Shown here: positions 34,722 to 44,975 of the stretch, piece after piece | How the letters are laid out: each line of letters begins with the position of its first letter | How positions within the stretch are numbered: position 1 is the stretch's first letter | NCBI GenBank assembly: GCA_034190085.1 | Contig: JAXHTS010000050.1 | Location: 1-64,000 of the forward strand | Length of the DNA: 64,000 nucleotides | Source of the DNA: Spirochaetota bacterium | Lineage (GTDB): Bacteria; Spirochaetota; UBA4802; JAFGDQ01 | Direction: 5' to 3' | Notes under the pieces: generated by a model | Seen by the model: the letters and a program-made list of their open reading frames with translations, nothing else | Database searches by the model: none | What the model was told of the DNA's origin: nothing | Program-made: the position numbers and the translations under genes

Positions 34722-37700
34722 TTGAAAAAATCAATCACTAGTCTAATGCTTTTGTTTATGGGGATATTCTTAACGGTGTCAGCATTTACAATACAAAAAA
34801 ATCCATTCATAAATAATCATGCTTTAACGGAGTTCGTTCATGGGGATATGTTGATTAAATTTAAGGACAATATTGACTTTCGTGCTGAAAAACATATGAA
34901 TACTGTTTCAACAAACAAGGCAAGCATCAATACGCTTAACGCTAATTTCGGGGCTGTAAAAATAGAAAGAGTATTTAATCCTGCCATGAATATGTATGCC
35001 AAAAGAGTAAATAAGCGAAAATATAGAAGAGTAAAACTGCAGCATCTTGAGAATGTTTACAAAATAACTTTTAGCACTGATGTGGACATATTGTCAATCA
35101 TTGATAGATATAAAAGGGATGCAAATGTGGAATATGCAGAACCAAATTACATCTATCATACGTCGATTGTCCCCAATGATCCTTATTATACTCTTCAATG
35201 GGGATTATCCCAAATTCAGTCTGAGCAAGGTTGGGACATAGAGGTCGGAGAAAGCTCAGTAGTCATTGCAGTTATAGATACGGGGATTGATTGGAACCAT
35301 CCAGATATGGATGCCAATATCTGGATCAATTCCGGTGAAGATGCCTGGGCTGATCCCAATGATCCAAATAGCGGTAATGGAATAGATGATGATGGGAATG
35401 GGTTTATCGATGATTACAAGGGGTGGGATTTCGTTACAGTTAGCTCAGATTCAATATTTCAGGGGGAAGACCCGGGTCCCGAAGACAATAATCCGATGGA
35501 TTTTTGTGGTCATGGCACACATGTCTCAGGTATTGCTGGGGCTGTTACTGATAATGAAACAGGCATAGCTGGTGTTTCATGGCATTGTAGAATCATGGCC
35601 TTAAGGGCAGGGTATAAAAATGCTAGTGGTAATGGAGCGCTTAGAAGCTCAGATATTGCTAATGCAGTCTATTATGCTGCAAACATGGACGCCAATATCG
35701 TTAATATGAGCTTTGGAAGCTATTCACCCTCTAATATACAGAGGGATGCATTAGATTATGCATATTCCCTAGGAATCCTTCTGGTTGCTTCTGCTGGGAA
35801 TAACGGGATTGAAGTTGATCATTATCCCTCAAGCTTTGAAAATGTTGTCTCAGTTGCTGCTACGGATAAGAACGATCAAAGAGCTCTATGGTGGGAAGCA
35901 TATAGCTCAAATTATGGTATAGATATTGATTTTGCTGCTCCAGGGAGTGGAGTTTATAGCATCTATTTTGATAATACCTATGCTTCAAAGAGTGGAACGA
36001 GCATGGCAGCGCCTTTTGTTTCTGGTTTGGCTGGTCTTATTCTTTCAAACAACCCTGCCTTTACAAACCAGGATGTAAGAGAGGTTCTCTTTTCAACTAC
36101 TGATCCGGTGCACTCGGACGTGTATATTGGTAGTGGACGAATAAATGCATATGAAGCACTGAAGATGACATCTATCCCGTTGGCTGTAATATCCTATCCC
36201 TTAGAAGGGGATGTGATCCATGGAAATATTACAATAAATGGTTCAGCAGGTGGAGAAAATTTTCAGAATTATATGATCGAATATGGAAGAGGTATTTATC
36301 CCTCAGATTGGACAACTGTTATTGATTCAAGCAGTCCTGCTATTGATGGAACTCTTGCAACTTGGGATGCCAGTTCTATCGATGATGGAATATATACATT
36401 GAGATTGCTCGTATTTGATAGTAATGGCAATATTAATAAAAAACGAGTTACTATTTATGCTGGTGGCTCATGGGTCATTGAAAGAGTTGACAAAGACACA
36501 AGTGACGAGATAGGCGGAAATACATCTATAGCCATTGACTCAAGGGATCATATCCATATTAGCTATCATGGTGGAAGTAATAATGATCTCAAATATGCAA
36601 CAATTGAAACAGGTAAATGGGAGTTGAAGACAGTAGACAGCGAAGGGAGGGTAGGTAAATATAGCTCGATAGCCATAGACTCAGAGGATCATGTTCATAT
36701 AAGCTATCTTGATGATACCAATACTAATCTTAAATATGCAACAAATGCGTCAGGAGAATGGGAGGTAGAGACAGCGGATAGCAATACATATGTAGGATGG
36801 TATACCTCCATCGCTATTGACTCAAAAGATCACGTTCATATTAGCAATTATGAGGCTAACCTTCTGAAACTAAAATACACAACGAATGCTTCTGGCTCCT
36901 GGGAGTCTGAGATAGTTTGCAGTGAAGATAGAGCTGGATTATTCTCTTCAATAACCCTTGACTCTAGAGATCATGTCCATATTAGCTATTATTCTATATT
37001 AAATCAGTGTCTAAAATATGCATCGAATCTCACAGGTGAATGGCAGATAATGACACTGGACAATGACGGGGATGTAGGATATTATAGTTCAATCGCTATA
37101 GATTCAATGGATAATATTCATATCAGTTATCAAAATGGTTCTAAAGGTGATCTTAAATACGCTACAAATTCCACTGGATCCTGGATTTGTGAGACACTGG
37201 AGAGCAATGGATATGTGGGAGGTTATACATCAATTACTATAGATAAAGAGGATCATGTTCATATTTGTTATAGGGATAACACAAATAACGACTTTAGATA
37301 TACCACGAATAGATCTGGATCTTGGGAAACAGAGATTGTGGATATGTTTAGTAATACAGGCTCGTATAATTCCATAGCCATAGATACAATGGATAATGTA
37401 CACATAAGTTATTATGATAGCAATAGTAATGACCTGAAATATGCTACTAATGTGCTTTCAACTTTGCATCCAATTGCTATTGCTGGGCCAGATGTGACTC
37501 ATCATGTTGGCAGATTAGTTACTTTGGATGGTTCTGGAAGCTATGACCCTGATATGAATTATCCCCTTGATTATGCTTGGGCTACTATCTCAAAACCCGA
37601 GGGAAGCATAGCAGCCTTAACCAATGCTAATACTGTTAATCCTATATTTACACTTGACTTAGAAGGGGATTATACTATCCAGTTAGTGGTCACAGATTGT

Positions 37701-38285
37701 TATGGGTTGGTAAGCATTCCAGATGAGGTTCTTGTGAGCACATATAATTCAATACCAGTTGCAAATGCAGGTGCAGATCAAACTCTTACTGAGATTGGTT
37801 CAATCGTCGAGCTTGACGGAACTGATAGCTACGACGATGATGGGGATGAAATAACCTACTCATGGGCATTTATTACCAAACCATCTGGAAGCTCAGCCAC
37901 TCTGTCCGATCCAAATTCAGCTACTCCAACATTTGAGTATGATAATTATGGCGATTTCATAGTAGAGTTATCTGTAAGTGATGAGTGGAGTCATAGCGAA
38001 CCTGATTCAGTGATCATTAGTATTGATACTGATACATTCAATGATCTTGAGGAAGAAGAAATTAGTGAAGTGGGAATTTCTTCAGAAGAAGACACAAATG
38101 AATCGCCTTGGCAATTGTTTCCAGATTCATCATCTGATGATGGCTGTAATTCAATTGCTAACGCTTCGTCAATTAATGATAAGGACAGAACGATTTTATA
38201 TGGCTTAACCCACAACTTGATAAATATGCTTTTCCCCTTTTCTCTTGTATTATTATTAAGGATATTTAGAAAAAAGAGCCGATAA
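34722..38285 (+). CDS. Secreted subtilisin-family (S8) protease with propeller-like repeats and PKD domains
   Basis: 1187 residues. TTG at 34722 is chosen because GGGGGAGAG lies just upstream and it begins a clean signal peptide (MKKSITSLMLLFMGIFLTV); ATG at 34707 has no such site. Residues ~35-150 are a prodomain. The catalytic domain (~155-480) has all three residues: VIDTGIDWNHPDMD, GHGTHVSGIAG and SGTSMAAPFVSGLAG. Next come an Ig-like segment (~490-580), seven 47-residue repeats (~585-910), and two PKD-like domains (GSGSYDPD, DGTDSYDDDGDEITYSWAF). The end is a DDGCNS motif, a membrane-spanning stretch and RKKSR, resembling a protein-sorting tail. Probably secreted and surface-attached. 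Confidence 0.9.
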   Translation: MKKSITSLMLLFMGIFLTVSAFTIQKNPFINNHALTEFVHGDMLIKFKDNIDFRAEKHMNTVSTNKASINTLNANFGAVKIERVFNPAMNMYAKRVNKRKYRRVKLQHLENVYKITFSTDVDILSIIDRYKRDANVEYAEPNYIYHTSIVPNDPYYTLQWGLSQIQSEQGWDIEVGESSVVIAVIDTGIDWNHPDMDANIWINSGEDAWADPNDPNSGNGIDDDGNGFIDDYKGWDFVTVSSDSIFQGEDPGPEDNNPMDFCGHGTHVSGIAGAVTDNETGIAGVSWHCRIMALRAGYKNASGNGALRSSDIANAVYYAANMDANIVNMSFGSYSPSNIQRDALDYAYSLGILLVASAGNNGIEVDHYPSSFENVVSVAATDKNDQRALWWEAYSSNYGIDIDFAAPGSGVYSIYFDNTYASKSGTSMAAPFVSGLAGLILSNNPAFTNQDVREVLFSTTDPVHSDVYIGSGRINAYEALKMTSIPLAVISYPLEGDVIHGNITINGSAGGENFQNYMIEYGRGIYPSDWTTVIDSSSPAIDGTLATWDASSIDDGIYTLRLLVFDSNGNINKKRVTIYAGGSWVIERVDKDTSDEIGGNTSIAIDSRDHIHISYHGGSNNDLKYATIETGKWELKTVDSEGRVGKYSSIAIDSEDHVHISYLDDTNTNLKYATNASGEWEVETADSNTYVGWYTSIAIDSKDHVHISNYEANLLKLKYTTNASGSWESEIVCSEDRAGLFSSITLDSRDHVHISYYSILNQCLKYASNLTGEWQIMTLDNDGDVGYYSSIAIDSMDNIHISYQNGSKGDLKYATNSTGSWICETLESNGYVGGYTSITIDKEDHVHICYRDNTNNDFRYTTNRSGSWETEIVDMFSNTGSYNSIAIDTMDNVHISYYDSNSNDLKYATNVLSTLHPIAIAGPDVTHHVGRLVTLDGSGSYDPDMNYPLDYAWATISKPEGSIAALTNANTVNPIFTLDLEGDYTIQLVVTDCYGLVSIPDEVLVSTYNSIPVANAGADQTLTEIGSIVELDGTDSYDDDGDEITYSWAFITKPSGSSATLSDPNSATPTFEYDNYGDFIVELSVSDEWSHSEPDSVIISIDTDTFNDLEEEEISEVGISSEEDTNESPWQLFPDSSSDDGCNSIANASSINDKDRTILYGLTHNLINMLFPFSLVLLLRIFRKKSR
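36471..37451 (+). repeat. Seven tandem 47-residue repeats in the subtilase
   Basis: Seven copies of about 141 bases each, starting at a tryptophan and containing SIAIDSxDHVHISY and LKYATNxSG. Seven copies of this size with BNR/sialidase-like strands suggest a seven-bladed beta-propeller. The copies are diverged at base level, so the array is old. Confidence 0.85.
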
Positions 38286-38673
38286 GCGATCTACTATCTC
38301 GCTACATAAGAAGCAACAACACTATAAATTGACTTATTGTCACTTTATATCAATAGAGCCTGAATACATAATAACATTGATAATGAAAATTGTTGTACTG
38401 ATAGAATGCTCTATTATTATGAAATCATCGTTTATAGTGATGATATAATTTAAATAGAGTTAATGAATTATTTCTTATCAATAGTTTCTTCATTCCAATC
38501 TACCTGTTGAGTTGCTACGTACTTTTTTGTCAAATTCATTAAAAAAGATATTGACGCAGTCCGTTTTGTTATTAATCTATACTCAAAACCAGCCAGACGG
38601 TTAATGGGTTTCCGCATCATTTGGTCTACTTTAGATTATAAATACCTATAATCCTACTACTTGGAGAGAAGCC
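38286..38673. other. Intergenic region upstream of the NuoG-like operon
   Basis: 388 AT-rich bases. TTGACG at 38551-38556 could be a -35 element with a poor -10 about 16 bases on. No molybdenum-cofactor or tetrahydrofolate riboswitch pattern was recognised. No gene is visible. Confidence 0.4.
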
Positions 38674-41202
38674 GTGGATGAAATTAATTTTTCAATCGAC
38701 GGACAAAGAGTAAAGGGATATTCTGGTAATACAATCATTGAAGTAGCACTTAAGTATAACATACCTATTCCCACCCTTTGTCATGATCCCTTCCTCGATT
38801 CCATTGGAGCATGCAGGATATGCCTTGTCGAAAATGAGGAGAGGGGGAATCTAATTGCTGCCTGCGTAACCACGATTTCCAAGGATTTATCAATCTTAAC
38901 TAACACAGAAAAGGTGCTCGAAACGAGGAAGGTGATTGTGAAACTGATGCTCGCAAGCCATCCTGATTCATGCATTGTATGTGAAAAGGGGAATAGATGT
39001 AAATTAAGGCAGATTGCCGCAGATCTTGGAATCGGCTTGGTAGAATACTATCCTATGCCGCATTATTCCGGCACACAAGAGGTAAATTCATTTCTGCTTA
39101 GGGATTTGAGCAAATGCATTCTCTGCGCAAAGTGTATCAGAGCGGATCAAGAACTGGTTGTAGAGGGCGCTATTGATTATATCGACAGGGGGTTTGAGGC
39201 AAGACCCTCCACACTTACAGACGGGCCGCTTGAATCATCAGGATGCACCTTCTGCGGCACATGCGAGGAGGTGTGTCCCACTGGCGCTCTCTTTAAGAAA
39301 GACAATCGATCCCTTGGCACTCACAATAAGAGAGTAGCCACTACTTGTTCTTTCTGTGGATGCGGGTGTTCATTCTGGCTTGAGGTTGCGAAAAATCAGG
39401 TTGTTGGAGTTCGTCCAGGCATTTCAGGATCAGTAAATGGAAAAACCCTCTGCGTAAAGGGACGCTTCGGCTTCGATCATATCAACCATCCTGAACGCTT
39501 AAATAATCCTCTAATAAGGAAGGAGGACGCTTTAGTTGAAGCATCCTGGGATGAAGCGTTGGAGATTGCGTCGAAAGAGATAAAAAATATAAATCAAAAA
39601 ACCAAAGGAGAGCAGAGCCTTGCAATAATCACTGGGCCACATTGTACAAACGAGGAAGCCTACTTGACCAATGAGTTTGCTACCAACGTTTTGAAAACTA
39701 ATTATGTCGCATGCATGAGTAGTAGTTACATATTTAATCTCATTGAGGGTATGGAAGATTCTTGCGGTTTTGCCGGACCAACCGCCACCATAGAAGATAT
39801 TGAAGAAGCAGAGGTGATTCTTTTAATTGGGGCCAATCCAACTGAAACGGCGCCTATTGTTGGGTATAGCATAAAGAGGTGTGTTCGCAGAAGGCAGACG
39901 AATCTGATTGTAATTGATCCTGTAGAAATTCAACTCTCTAAATTCGCTTGCCTTTGGCTTAGACCAACAATAGGAAGTGATGGGATTTTGCTATCTGCCA
40001 TCCTGAGATTAATGATCGAACATCAAAATTATAAAGAGGCATTGGACGATGAAAGGATTCAGATATTAAAAAACATTAAAAATCTTTCGCTGGATATTGA
40101 TATAATAGAACGAGAAACCGGAGTCACATCCGAAAGTCTCTTTAAAGCAGTGGACATCTTCATCTCTAGCAAGAAGAGGGCCATTGTCTTTGGGAATGGA
40201 ATCATACAACAGCCGAATGGTAAAGAACTTGTAAAAATCCTCTGCTCAATCAGTCAACTTACACAAGAGGAGACAATAATCTTTCCATTAGTCAAAGAGA
40301 GCAATGTAATTGGATGTTATCATTTGGGTCTTATTAAGAGTGAAATGCCTGAAAGAGTATTCAAGGAAATCCTGAGAGGTAACATCAAGGGGCTTTGGAT
40401 TATGGGGGATGATCCAATGACCAGTCTGCCTGGCAATGGTGAAATTCAAAGGGCGCTGGATAAACTTGATCTCCTCATAGTCTCTGATACATTTCTCTCC
40501 AATACTGGAGAAAAGGCTCATGTTGTGTTCCCTTCAGTTACCTTTGCAGAAAAATCTGGCACAATTACCAATATGGAGGGGCGTGTCCAGAGGATTAGAC
40601 CAGCAATTGAATGTGTCAACAATAGTATTTCAGATTATCTAACGATACTCAATATCGCCAAATTGCTTGGATCTTCTTTCAGTTATAAATCAGAACTGGA
40701 GGTCACAGAAGAGATAATAAATCGCGTTCCATTATATTCGAAAATGAATATGAATAATGAGGATGATGGATATTTTTCTTATCTTCTCCCCGTATCATCG
40801 TTAAAGGGGAAGGCATCCCTATTTATTCCAGGAGAAATTACATCTCCCCTAGATAAAGACGATAAATACCCATACACACTCATGTTGGGGAGCATCCTAA
40901 AACATCTTGGCACCGGTTATCAGACTAAGCATTCCCCAAGACTCTGTGGGGATATTGAGGAGGGGTACGTTGAGATAAATCCGAAGGATGCCTCACGGGA
41001 AGACATTAAGGATAGGGATATAGTAAAATTGATTTCCATTGCTGGTGAGAAAAGAATCAGGGCTCACCTGACTCAGAAGATTCCGATGGGATGTCTATTC
41101 CTGCCATTGCCATTTACTGAAGGTTCAAATATTTTCACCAACATCAGCAATGGGAACACACAGAAGACCATAAATGTTAAAATTGAAAGGACTATTATAT
41201 GA
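38674..41202 (+). CDS. NuoG/formate-dehydrogenase-alpha-like iron-sulfur molybdopterin-family subunit
   Basis: 842 residues. Residues 1-85 are a [2Fe-2S] ferredoxin domain (CHDPFLDSIGACRICLVE); 100-130 a His-Cys cluster region (HPDSCIVCEKGNRCKLRQ); 140-220 two [4Fe-4S] sites (CILCAKCIRAD, CTFCGTCEEVCPTGAL); from 225 the molybdopterin oxidoreductase fold with its own cluster (CSFCGCGCSFW, TLCVKGRFGFDH) and a carboxy-terminal dinucleotide-binding domain. Formate dehydrogenases carry Sec or Cys followed by His after C-A-R; the matching segment here reads NYVACMSSSYIF, with tyrosine 352 at that place. Catalysis of formate oxidation is therefore doubtful. GTG start with GGAGAG upstream; four-base overlap with the next gene. 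Confidence 0.85.
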   Translation: MDEINFSIDGQRVKGYSGNTIIEVALKYNIPIPTLCHDPFLDSIGACRICLVENEERGNLIAACVTTISKDLSILTNTEKVLETRKVIVKLMLASHPDSCIVCEKGNRCKLRQIAADLGIGLVEYYPMPHYSGTQEVNSFLLRDLSKCILCAKCIRADQELVVEGAIDYIDRGFEARPSTLTDGPLESSGCTFCGTCEEVCPTGALFKKDNRSLGTHNKRVATTCSFCGCGCSFWLEVAKNQVVGVRPGISGSVNGKTLCVKGRFGFDHINHPERLNNPLIRKEDALVEASWDEALEIASKEIKNINQKTKGEQSLAIITGPHCTNEEAYLTNEFATNVLKTNYVACMSSSYIFNLIEGMEDSCGFAGPTATIEDIEEAEVILLIGANPTETAPIVGYSIKRCVRRRQTNLIVIDPVEIQLSKFACLWLRPTIGSDGILLSAILRLMIEHQNYKEALDDERIQILKNIKNLSLDIDIIERETGVTSESLFKAVDIFISSKKRAIVFGNGIIQQPNGKELVKILCSISQLTQEETIIFPLVKESNVIGCYHLGLIKSEMPERVFKEILRGNIKGLWIMGDDPMTSLPGNGEIQRALDKLDLLIVSDTFLSNTGEKAHVVFPSVTFAEKSGTITNMEGRVQRIRPAIECVNNSISDYLTILNIAKLLGSSFSYKSELEVTEEIINRVPLYSKMNMNNEDDGYFSYLLPVSSLKGKASLFIPGEITSPLDKDDKYPYTLMLGSILKHLGTGYQTKHSPRLCGDIEEGYVEINPKDASREDIKDRDIVKLISIAGEKRIRAHLTQKIPMGCLFLPLPFTEGSNIFTNISNGNTQKTINVKIERTII

Positions 41203-41669
41203 AATATGAAGAGATAGACATAGGGAAACTTGCTCCGATTATAGAGGAATATAAGAATGAGAAGTGGCCACTTATTCCTCTGCTTCAGAGGGTGCAGGAT
41301 GAGTTGGGGTACATACCAGCAGAAACGATTGAGCCAATCGCTAAGGAGCTTGACCTCTTCCCCAGCGAAGTGCAGGGAGTAATAACATTCTATTCTCAAT
41401 TTTCTCTCGAACCTAGGGGCAAGTACATTATAAGGGTCTGCAAAGGCACAGCGTGTCACGTGCGTGGTGGACGGAGCATTCTAAAAATTGTTAAAAGGGA
41501 ACTGGGACTGGAGGAGGGGCAAACCACAGAAGATTATCAGTTTACTCTTGAGACTGTGGCGTGTCTTGGAGCATGCTTTCTTGCCCCCACAATGGTGGTC
41601 AACCAAAACTATTATGGAAAGCTCTCACCTCCTAAGATTAACTCTATTATAAAGCAATATGACAAATAG
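41199..41669 (+). CDS. NuoE-like [2Fe-2S] subunit
   Basis: 156 residues, thioredoxin-fold [2Fe-2S] protein like NuoE, HndA and HydC. Cluster cysteines are in RVCKGTACHVRGG (C-x4-C) and VACLGACFLAP (C-x3-C). The helical amino-terminal bundle has PLIPLLQRVQDELGYIPAET. It passes electrons between the NuoF flavin subunit and the NuoG-like clusters. Its ATG overlaps the stop of the preceding gene (ATGA), and the NuoF fusion gene follows after 15 bases. Confidence 0.93.
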   Translation: MKYEEIDIGKLAPIIEEYKNEKWPLIPLLQRVQDELGYIPAETIEPIAKELDLFPSEVQGVITFYSQFSLEPRGKYIIRVCKGTACHVRGGRSILKIVKRELGLEEGQTTEDYQFTLETVACLGACFLAPTMVVNQNYYGKLSPPKINSIIKQYDK

Positions 41670-41684
41670 CAAAGGAAGAATCCA

Positions 41685-44600
41685 ATGACAAATCCTCTCA
41701 CATTTAGAGGTATGGAAATCTTTCGAGAGGAGTGCGCCAGTGAATTAAATGCCAAAAAGTACTGTATCCGAATCTGCATGACTGGATGCAAGGCCTATGG
41801 CGCGGAGGAGGTAAGGGATGCGCTTCAAAGAGAAATCAGTGTGCGTGGCTTGGCAAAGACAATAGAGATTCGTGAAACTGGGTGTCAGGGATTCTGTGCG
41901 AAGGCTCCTGTTTTGACCATCGATCCTATGGGAATATTCTATCAGGAGGTATCTCCAGCTGATGTGACTGATATAATTGTCAATACAATTCAAAAGGGGG
42001 ATATTATCGGACATCTCCTCTATGAGGATGTTAAGACCGGCATAAAGATGCCCACCGTTAGTCAGATTCCATTTTTCAAACTGCAGAATCGAAGGGTATT
42101 AAAAAACTGTGGGGTAATAGATCCGAAGAGGATTAAGCACTATATTGGAATGGACGGTTATGGCGCACTCGCCAAAGCGCTTAGTGGATTTACTCCTGAT
42201 GAGATAATCAAGGAGGTAGAGGACTCTGGTCTTAGGGGAAGGGGTGGGGCAGGATTCCCTACAGGGAGAAAGTGGAGGTTTGCTCGTTACTCGCCCAATG
42301 AGCCAAAGTATATAATCTGTAATGCCGATGAAGGCGATCCCGGCGCATTCATGGACAGAGCTGTGCTTGAGGGCGATCCTCATAGGGTTATTGAGGGTAT
42401 GATTATTGGCGCTTATGCAATAGGCGCTCGTTTCGGATATATTTATGTCAGAGAGGAATATCCCATAGCTGTTGAGCATCTGAGTATTGCAATTGAAGAG
42501 GCAAAGGAGCTTGGAATTTTGGGCGATAGTATTTTTGGTTCAAATTTCAGTTTTGATCTTCGATTAAAGAAGGGGGCCGGCGCCTTTGTATGCGGGGAGG
42601 AGACAGCTCTCATGGCCTCTATTGAAGGGAAGCGTGGAATGCCGCGCACCCGTCCGCCATTCCCTGCACAGGCTGGTTTGGATGGAAAACCCAGCAACAT
42701 CAATAATGTTGAAACCTTTGCCAACATTGCCATGATTATCCAGAATGGAGCACAATGGTATTCAGAAATCGGCACAGATAAGAGCAAGGGGACTAAGGTC
42801 TTTTCATTAGCTGGGAAGGTCAACAATACTGGGCTCGTAGAAGTGCCTATTGGCATTCCAATTAGGGATGTAATATTTAATATTGGGGGTGGAATACCAA
42901 AGGGTAGGAAATTTAAGGCAGTCCAGATGGGTGGTCCTTCAGGGGGTTGTGTCCCTGAAAAGCATCTAAATATGGATATTGATTACGAATCCCTTCAATC
43001 TATTGGATCCATTATGGGCTCTGGCGGTATGGTGGTAATGGATGAGAATAATTGCATGGTTGAGATAGCACGCTTTTTTCTCAATTTTACTCGCACCGAA
43101 TCATGTGGAAAATGTTCACCCTGTCGTCTTGGCACAAAACAGATGCTCGAAATATTGACAAGAATTACTGAAGGTCGTGGCCAGGGGAGAGACATCGAGA
43201 TGCTGATTAAGATGGGAGATGCTGTGATGAGGAGCGCTCTATGCGGACTCGGGCAAACCTGTCCAAAACCGGTCCTCTCCACTATAAAATATTTTAGGGA
43301 TGAGTATGAGGCGCATATAAATGAAAAGAGATGTAAAGGGGCAGTGTGCGAAGCTTTGGTTATATCGGCATGCCATCATACCTGTCCAGTTGGCATCAGC
43401 ATCCCAAAATATATCGCAGCCATTGCAGAAGGGGACTATTTAAAGGCTGCTGAGGTTATCAGAGAGAGGAATCCCTTTCCTGCCATCTGTGGTCGCATTT
43501 GTCATCACCCTTGTGAAATCAAATGCCGCAGGGGGGAGCTTGATGATCCGGTAGCAATACGTTCGCTAAAGCGGTTTGCAGCGGATAGATATTATTCATC
43601 TGATCACGATCAACCACTTCCCTTTTCTAAAACAAAGAGTCAAAAGGTTGCTGTCATAGGAGCAGGTCCAACTGGACTCACCTGCGCCTTTTATCTGGCA
43701 AGAATGGGTTATCCTGTAACGGTTTTTGAAGCCCTTCCTGTTGGCGGGGGGATGTTGATGGTAGGAGTTCCAGAGTTTCGTCTGCCTAAGGAAGTTGTAC
43801 AGAAAGAGATTGAATACATTGAGCAGCGTGGAGTTGAGATTCAGTATAATACACCAGTAAACATCAACTTCACTCTTGAAGATATAAAGGAACAGGGACA
43901 TGATGCAATATTTATCGCCGGAGGGGCTCAGAAGAGTCAAAGAATAGGCATTCCCGGAGAGGATGAAGGCATTAAGGGTTTTTATTATGGTCTATCATTT
44001 TTACGAGATGTTAAACTGGAAAAGGAGATATATGTTGGAAGGGTAGTGGTTGTCATTGGTGGGGGTAACGTTGCATTTGACGTAGCGCGATCGGCATTGA
44101 GGGTTCCTTGGTATGGGGATGGGCAGCGGGAGGTTCATGTAATCTGTCTTGAGTCACGCGAGGAGATGCCGGCCTTTGATGAAGACATTGAAGAGGCCAT
44201 AGAGGAGGATATCCTGATACACCACTCACTTGGAGCAAAGAGGATTATATCAAGGGATGGGAGCTTAACAGGTGTTGAAACGTTGGCTGTTGCTTCTATC
44301 TTTGATGAAGAGGGTAAATTTAACCCAACCTTTATTCCTGATAGTGAGGGTTTCTTTGGCGCAGATACGGTTATTATGTCAGTTGGGCAGGCTCCTGATT
44401 TATCTTTTTTGCCACCAGATAGCGAGCTGGAAAGAACCAAGTGGGAGACTCTAGTAGTAAATTCGAATACACTTTCAACAAATATTTCAGGCATTTTTGC
44501 TGGAGGTGATTTTGTCACAGGACCGACCTTTATTATTGAATCCATTGCAGCAGGCAGGAGGGGTGCTGTAGCAATTGATAAATATCTGCGCGGAGATGAT

Positions 44601-44816
44601 ACTCCCATCTTTTTTGTTGATGCCAAAGAGGATACCCCCTTAGGAATAATGGAGGAGGAGCTTAGTGATGTTGAGGATGAGAAGCCTAGAGTAAAAATGC
44701 CCACAGCACCTCCTGAGGATCGCATCCATGATTTTCGTGAAATTGAATTAGGTTTTACTGAGGAGAAGGCTGTAGAGGAGGCCAAACGTTGTCTGCGGTG
44801 TGATTTGGAAAAATGA
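41685..44816 (+). CDS. NuoF-like NADH dehydrogenase subunit fused to GltD-type NAD(P)H oxidoreductase
   Basis: 1043 residues. Residues ~1-105 are a [2Fe-2S] thioredoxin-like domain (CIRICMTGCKAYG, ETGCQGFCAKAP). Residues ~135-540 are NuoF: GRGGAGFPTGRKW, NADEGDPGAFMDRAVLEGDP (FMN/NADH site) and ESCGKCSPCRLGTKQM ([4Fe-4S]). Residues ~545-640 are the GltD-type cluster domain (ACHHTCPVGISIPKY, CGRICHHPCEIKCRRGELDD). Residues ~655-1043 are a two-dinucleotide flavoprotein (VAVIGAGPTGLTCAFYLARM, VVVIGGGNVAFDVARSA, AGGDFVTGP). Two flavin sites and many clusters are what an electron-bifurcating or NADH/NADPH-coupling enzyme would need, but that is inference. Confidence 0.9.
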   Translation: MTNPLTFRGMEIFREECASELNAKKYCIRICMTGCKAYGAEEVRDALQREISVRGLAKTIEIRETGCQGFCAKAPVLTIDPMGIFYQEVSPADVTDIIVNTIQKGDIIGHLLYEDVKTGIKMPTVSQIPFFKLQNRRVLKNCGVIDPKRIKHYIGMDGYGALAKALSGFTPDEIIKEVEDSGLRGRGGAGFPTGRKWRFARYSPNEPKYIICNADEGDPGAFMDRAVLEGDPHRVIEGMIIGAYAIGARFGYIYVREEYPIAVEHLSIAIEEAKELGILGDSIFGSNFSFDLRLKKGAGAFVCGEETALMASIEGKRGMPRTRPPFPAQAGLDGKPSNINNVETFANIAMIIQNGAQWYSEIGTDKSKGTKVFSLAGKVNNTGLVEVPIGIPIRDVIFNIGGGIPKGRKFKAVQMGGPSGGCVPEKHLNMDIDYESLQSIGSIMGSGGMVVMDENNCMVEIARFFLNFTRTESCGKCSPCRLGTKQMLEILTRITEGRGQGRDIEMLIKMGDAVMRSALCGLGQTCPKPVLSTIKYFRDEYEAHINEKRCKGAVCEALVISACHHTCPVGISIPKYIAAIAEGDYLKAAEVIRERNPFPAICGRICHHPCEIKCRRGELDDPVAIRSLKRFAADRYYSSDHDQPLPFSKTKSQKVAVIGAGPTGLTCAFYLARMGYPVTVFEALPVGGGMLMVGVPEFRLPKEVVQKEIEYIEQRGVEIQYNTPVNINFTLEDIKEQGHDAIFIAGGAQKSQRIGIPGEDEGIKGFYYGLSFLRDVKLEKEIYVGRVVVVIGGGNVAFDVARSALRVPWYGDGQREVHVICLESREEMPAFDEDIEEAIEEDILIHHSLGAKRIISRDGSLTGVETLAVASIFDEEGKFNPTFIPDSEGFFGADTVIMSVGQAPDLSFLPPDSELERTKWETLVVNSNTLSTNISGIFAGGDFVTGPTFIIESIAAGRRGAVAIDKYLRGDDTPIFFVDAKEDTPLGIMEEELSDVEDEKPRVKMPTAPPEDRIHDFREIELGFTEEKAVEEAKRCLRCDLEK

Positions 44817-44975
44817 TATCGTTCATGTTATAACACTGAATCGCAGATATCGATTTAGCAATCCCTTTGAGTTTGTTTTAAAGCGTTCATATATTCTCAC
44901 ATCCAAATAATTTAAAGACTCACAGCAAGCTTGAATCAATTATAATATTCGAGAAATAAACATAAGGAGAAGATC

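Noticed and set aside
38674-41202. Selenocysteine-containing formate dehydrogenase
   Set aside because: There is no in-frame TGA, and the ligand position reads tyrosine; the gene is open throughout.
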